DNA of 64,000 nt, from assembly GCA_026419785.1 (NCBI GenBank), contig JAODTK010000333.1:682001-746000 (forward strand). Direction: 5' to 3'. The notes beneath the pieces were generated by a model, which saw only the letters and a program-made list of their open reading frames with translations, ran no database searches and was not told the DNA's origin. Shown here one piece after another: positions 60,215 through 64,000 of this stretch. The translations under genes were made by a program, and so were the position numbers. The DNA comes from Sclerodactyla briareus (taxonomy: Eukaryota > Echinodermata > Holothuroidea > Dendrochirotida > Sclerodactylidae). Each line of letters opens with the position of its first letter. The stretch's first letter is position 1.

Positions 60215-62820
60215 CAGTGTGTTAACATTGCCTTTTTGCCTCCCAAACATTCATCTGGTGATGGATGTCGACCCAGACTTGCACAATGTTCCTTGCCATG
60301 AGACATGTCTGACCTTTGAACGGTCAAGTCAAATGTTATTGAAGGGGCAATATAGCCATTAGTGTGATTTCAAAATGTTTCTCCTCCTACAAATTTGGTG
60401 ACAGTGCTGATTTCGGTCATAGTGATGGTTGATCAGCTGTACCTTCGAGGTGATCAGGATTTTTTGTTCGAAGGTCCCCACTTGGTACCTAGGGCCCCTT
60501 TTATGAATTTCCACAATGGTACTTGAAATGCATCTCCTCCCGACAAGCTTCAATTGAATTTTCTTCAAAGTTACATGTAGCGCTTCTTGGTGTAAGGACC
60601 ATTTGGGGTGTTCAGAATTTTTGGACCAGGCCTCAGTTTGGGCCCTAGGGCCCATTTGTTGAAGACCGCAAAATATTGTATCTCCTACAAATTTATTGCA
60701 CAGCGCTGATGTTCATTCATAATGATGGTCTAATACGCCCTTTGGGTTTGTTCTTTTTTTTGGTCCGAGGTCCGAATTGGGCCATAGGGCCATTTATGAT
60801 ATTTGTCACATAATAGTGCTTGAAATGATTCTCCTCCCACAAGCTTCAATTGATATCTTCACATATTCTTCAATAGCCTACCTCAGGTGCCCAAATTTTT
60901 TTTAGGACCAATGCTCAGTGTGTGCCCGAGGGCCACATCGTGCGACTATGCAAATGCTCCCCCTTTTACAGTTTTGGTGCACAGTGCTGACCTTCGGTCA
61001 TAATGATGAGCTAACAGTCGTACCTCCGGGGTTGTTTCAGGAAATTTTATTCAAGTACCCACTATGGCCCGAGGCCCATTTTATGAAGTCCATGGAATTT
61101 TGCACATTGGTAACTTGTAATGCATCTCTTCCCGAGTTCAAATTGATTTTTTAAAGGTTACATGTAATGCTCCTTGGTTAGTGGTCCATCAGGGGTGTTA
61201 GTGATCTTCCGATTCATGGCCCATTGGGCCCTAGGCCCCTCATATAAACACTTTTACATCAAATGCTTCTCAAATTTTGATTGCATAGGTCATTGCTGAT
61301 GTTCGGTCATACTGATGTCTATGCCGTATCTTCAGTTTCTCATGAATTTTTGGACTTGCGACCCAGAGTGGGCCCGAGGCGACATGATGTGCTACACGCA
61401 AATGCTTCTCTACGATTTTGGTGCAGGTGCACAGTGCGGATCGATGTTTGACAAATTGATGGATAGCCATACCTACAGGCTTTTAAAAAAAAAGTTGGTT
61501 CGAGTACCCACTTGGCCTACAGCCTATCTAACCCCTTCAGTGTGTCACAATTGCCTTTTTGGCCCCCAAACAGTCATTCTTCTCGTTACGGATTCACCAA
61601 ACCTTGGACACAATGTTTTTTGATTGGCGAGGGGTGGGGTTTGCTTCTACAACCCCGCTGTGTCCCCCCCCCCCTTCACTGCCATACGTTCTCGCTTTCG
61701 CATATTGGGGGATGGGTCCACTGCTCCCTGATCTCTGCCACCCCTCGCCGGCCTTCCCTGCTGAGCCAGTGCATAAACCTCTTGCTCCAACTGATATACA
61801 ACTGATTTCATGTTTTGCTCACAGCTCATATGGATAATTGTGGCTTAAATAAAGTTCAAGTGGATATGACCCTTGCTCTCCAAGTGACTGTCCCTAGAAT
61901 GGATGCTCACATCATCCCCGAGTGAACCAGAGCCTGGCAGATGATTCTGTTTATTTTACCCAAGAGAATGTAGTCATAGGGCCTCAAAATTTAGACTGGA
62001 GTAACCAGTTCAAACCAATCAGTCTAGTCACTATTTTGTGGTCACTTGTTTTTCCATCTCCTGTTAGAGAGACAAGCATCGGTGAAATTGTTCTGATCTT
62101 GTAGTTTCACATTACCAGTGGACCTGTTTAACTTTGTGAAGAGCAGGGTCAGGTCATTAAAAGGGGCAATATAGACCATTGTTATAACTCCAATGTATCT
62201 CCCCCATCAAAGTACATTAGATTTTTCGTGAAACTGTGTCATAATTGTTCTCGATCCTTTCAGCTGATTTGCAGACTTTGATTCAACCTCTAAATGTCAT
62301 TAGAATGAAAAGTAACCCTGATAGAATGAAGCAAAACAGTCATTCTTTGATCATTCAAATGTATGTTGACCAACTTGGACCCATTGTTCACATCCGACCT
62401 TTGTGAAATCTTTGCCATGTGAAGTCAAGGTCATATGTCACTGAGGGACAGATATGCCACTGTGTGAATTGCCTTTTCTCTCTCGATTGGCCTGGTCTTG
62501 ATGTGGGACGTCGACCAAACTGAGTAACATGTACTTTTAGACTGCTATTGACTCGTGGCATATGACGTCATGTCAAAAGTCTTACGGGGCACAATAGGGC
62601 CCTTGTTTGCAACTGCCTTCTTGGACCCTCTGATCTCGACATTTACACATTCATCATTATTACATTGTTCGGTTTGATCTACAGCAACCATTGTGCCTAG
62701 TCTTTGTAATAGTCGTTACCGGATATGGATCTGTATCCATGTATGACACCAAGTAGCGAGGTCATTTCATTCCCAATTGATCCGAAGACGTGAAGTTCGT
62801 CAGTCCACATAACAGGCATT
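60062..62820 (+). repeat. complex dispersed repeat family A, copy 2
   Basis: TTAGCTCAACCACATGCTGG leads into a long ATCT microsatellite, then TTGCCTCCCAAAC and GATGGATGTCGACC. Blocks with GTGCACAGTGCTGA and GGTCATAATGATG occur near 60400, 60698, 60975, 61285 and 61430. The tail (62.4-62.8 kb) has GTCGACCAAACTGAG and GGGGCACAATAGGGCCC, paralleling 7.3-7.6 kb in copy 1. Confidence 0.68.
60107..60214. repeat. ATCT microsatellite
   Basis: About 25 units of CTAT/ATCT with two small interruptions, at the head of repeat family A copy 2. Confidence 0.92.
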
Positions 62821-62895
62821 AGCTATGACGCCGTCCATCTATATAGAGGGGAAAGATGCGTAGGTGGTATAATACAACAAACATATTCATCTTTT

Positions 62896-63775
62896 GGAAG
62901 TGTGTGCACAGGTTCTTGCACCTCTATACTTAGTTTGGCATGTGATGCACATGTGTTACCACCACGAGCCTGAGCTAGCAGGTGATGTAGTGTTACTACT
63001 TCTGTGTTATTTAGCAGTGGTGATGCACATGTTCTTACCACCTCTTGTGCTTAGGTGCAGTGGTGAGGGACAGGTTTTTACCACCTCTTGCTTATTTGAC
63101 GTGGCATGCACAGGTTGTTATCACCTCTCTTCATTAATTTGGGAAGTCGATATGCACGGTCATTATCACCGCTATGTATTGGTTTGCAGGGGTGATGCAC
63201 AGGTTTACACCTCTATGCGTTAGTTCGGAAGTGATGATCCAGGTCAATGTCACCTCGATGCGTTTTTGTTGGAGGTGTGATGCCAGGTCGTTCCCACCTC
63301 TCTGCATTAGTTCGGCGTGTGATGCACAGGTCATTGTCCCCTCTATGCTATTTTTGGGAGTGGTGAATGCACGAGTCGTTCCACTCCATGCATTAGTTCG
63401 GCAGTGGTGATGAACAGGTACTTACCACTCTATGTGTTATTCGGCAGTGTTGATGCACCTGTCTTACCACCTCTGTGTTAGTTCGGCAGTGATGATGCAG
63501 AGTTTATTACCACCTCTATGCATTAGTTGCGGCAGTGTGAGGTGCACAGATCGTTACCCAACCTCTATGTGTAGTTCGGCAGTGGTGAAAATGCACAGGT
63601 CGTTATCACCTCCATGCATTATTTCGGCAATTGGTGATGCACAGATCGTTACCACCTCTATGCGTTAGTTCGGCAGTGGTGAGCACAGGTCCGTTCCCAC
63701 CTCTAAGTGTTATTCGTCAGTGTATGATTCAAGATGTTGTTGAGACGCAATACTTAGCTCGGCAGTGGTGCTTCA
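62896..63775 (+). repeat. ~45 bp minisatellite
   Basis: A unit with GATGCACAGGTCGTTACCACCTCTATGCATTAGTTCGGCAGTG repeats about 18-19 times with small indels. Open frames across it are simply the repeat translated and not genes. Confidence 0.85.
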
Positions 63776-64000
63776 ATATGCTATAACTACGCCTCTCAGT
63801 ACTTTAGAAAATACGTGAAATTTATCGATTTAAATGACGTTTTTTATGATCAATTTACAAGATTTATCCCCTATCATATTCTTGTTGCAATGACTACCCC
63901 CATGTTTTACTATCGTTGTTCTTTATAATACCCAATTTATCCATCTATTGTTCCTCTTCATAGAAACAATGAACAGATACGGGTTCTGAGTTCTCAATAC
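63776..64000. other. AT-rich end, nothing seen
   Basis: No feature recognised between the minisatellite and the window end. Confidence 0.35.

Noticed and set aside
62894-63668. Several open frames of 66-109 codons
   Set aside because: They are translations of the 45 bp minisatellite in different frames.

Overview
The window looks like a repeat-dominated, gene-poor stretch of a metazoan nuclear genome, most likely a marine invertebrate. The reasons are AT-rich intergenic sequence, GT/TATC/ATT microsatellites, AGGTCA-type spacer repeats, hAT and endonuclease-plus-reverse-transcriptase (EN-RT) retroelements, exon-like open segments with GT/AG borders, and TTAGGG-like motifs. There are no bacterial operons and no open reading frame longer than about 134 codons. 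I cannot name the species. Many homopolymer runs and small indels separate otherwise close repeat copies, so the sequence may come from lightly polished long reads. Some frameshifts reported here may therefore be artefacts.

Layout. 0.1-1.75 kb: a ~160 bp tandem repeat. 3.9-7.8 kb: a complex GGGCCC-rich repeat with a TATC microsatellite at its head; a second copy lies at 60.1-62.8 kb in the same orientation. 8.3-10.6 kb: an AT-rich element with ~0.5 kb terminal inverted repeats (TIRs) and no visible transposase. 10.7-13.0 kb: three exon-like segments on the + strand, one ending at an AATAAA signal. 18.9-21.1 kb: two clusters of the palindrome TTCTATAGAA. 21.7-21.9 kb: a CR1/L2-like reverse transcriptase (RT) scrap. 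24.76-34.06 kb: inward-facing arrays of a ~24 bp unit bracket a region that contains a nearly complete poly(A)-tailed EN-RT retrotransposon (minus strand, 25.07-28.0 kb) and a hAT element at 31.36-33.16 kb with a perfect 8 bp target duplication. 34.75-35.05 kb: a CCCGGACAA minisatellite. 35.8-37.0 kb: a candidate hAT-type MITE. 37.5-43.96 kb: three tandem copies of a ~2.15 kb unit. 44.5-44.9 kb: a tRNA-derived SINE candidate. 47.1-47.65 kb and 50.4-52.6 kb: two further RT relics on the minus strand. 57.07-58.02 kb: a compact fold-back element of the same family as the 24.8/34.0 kb arrays. 62.9-63.8 kb: a ~45 bp minisatellite.

The identifiable functions are transposition functions: an endonuclease and RT in the retroelements, and a transposase dimerisation tail in the hAT element. 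All are broken as read. The best-supported structures are the hAT insertion (TIR, target duplication and transposase tail agree) and the retroelement at 25-28 kb (EN, RT, C-terminal motifs and poly(A) tail in the right order). The most unusual ones are the fold-back family whose arms are themselves tandem arrays, and the 2.15 kb tandem unit carrying telomere-like and palindromic motifs.
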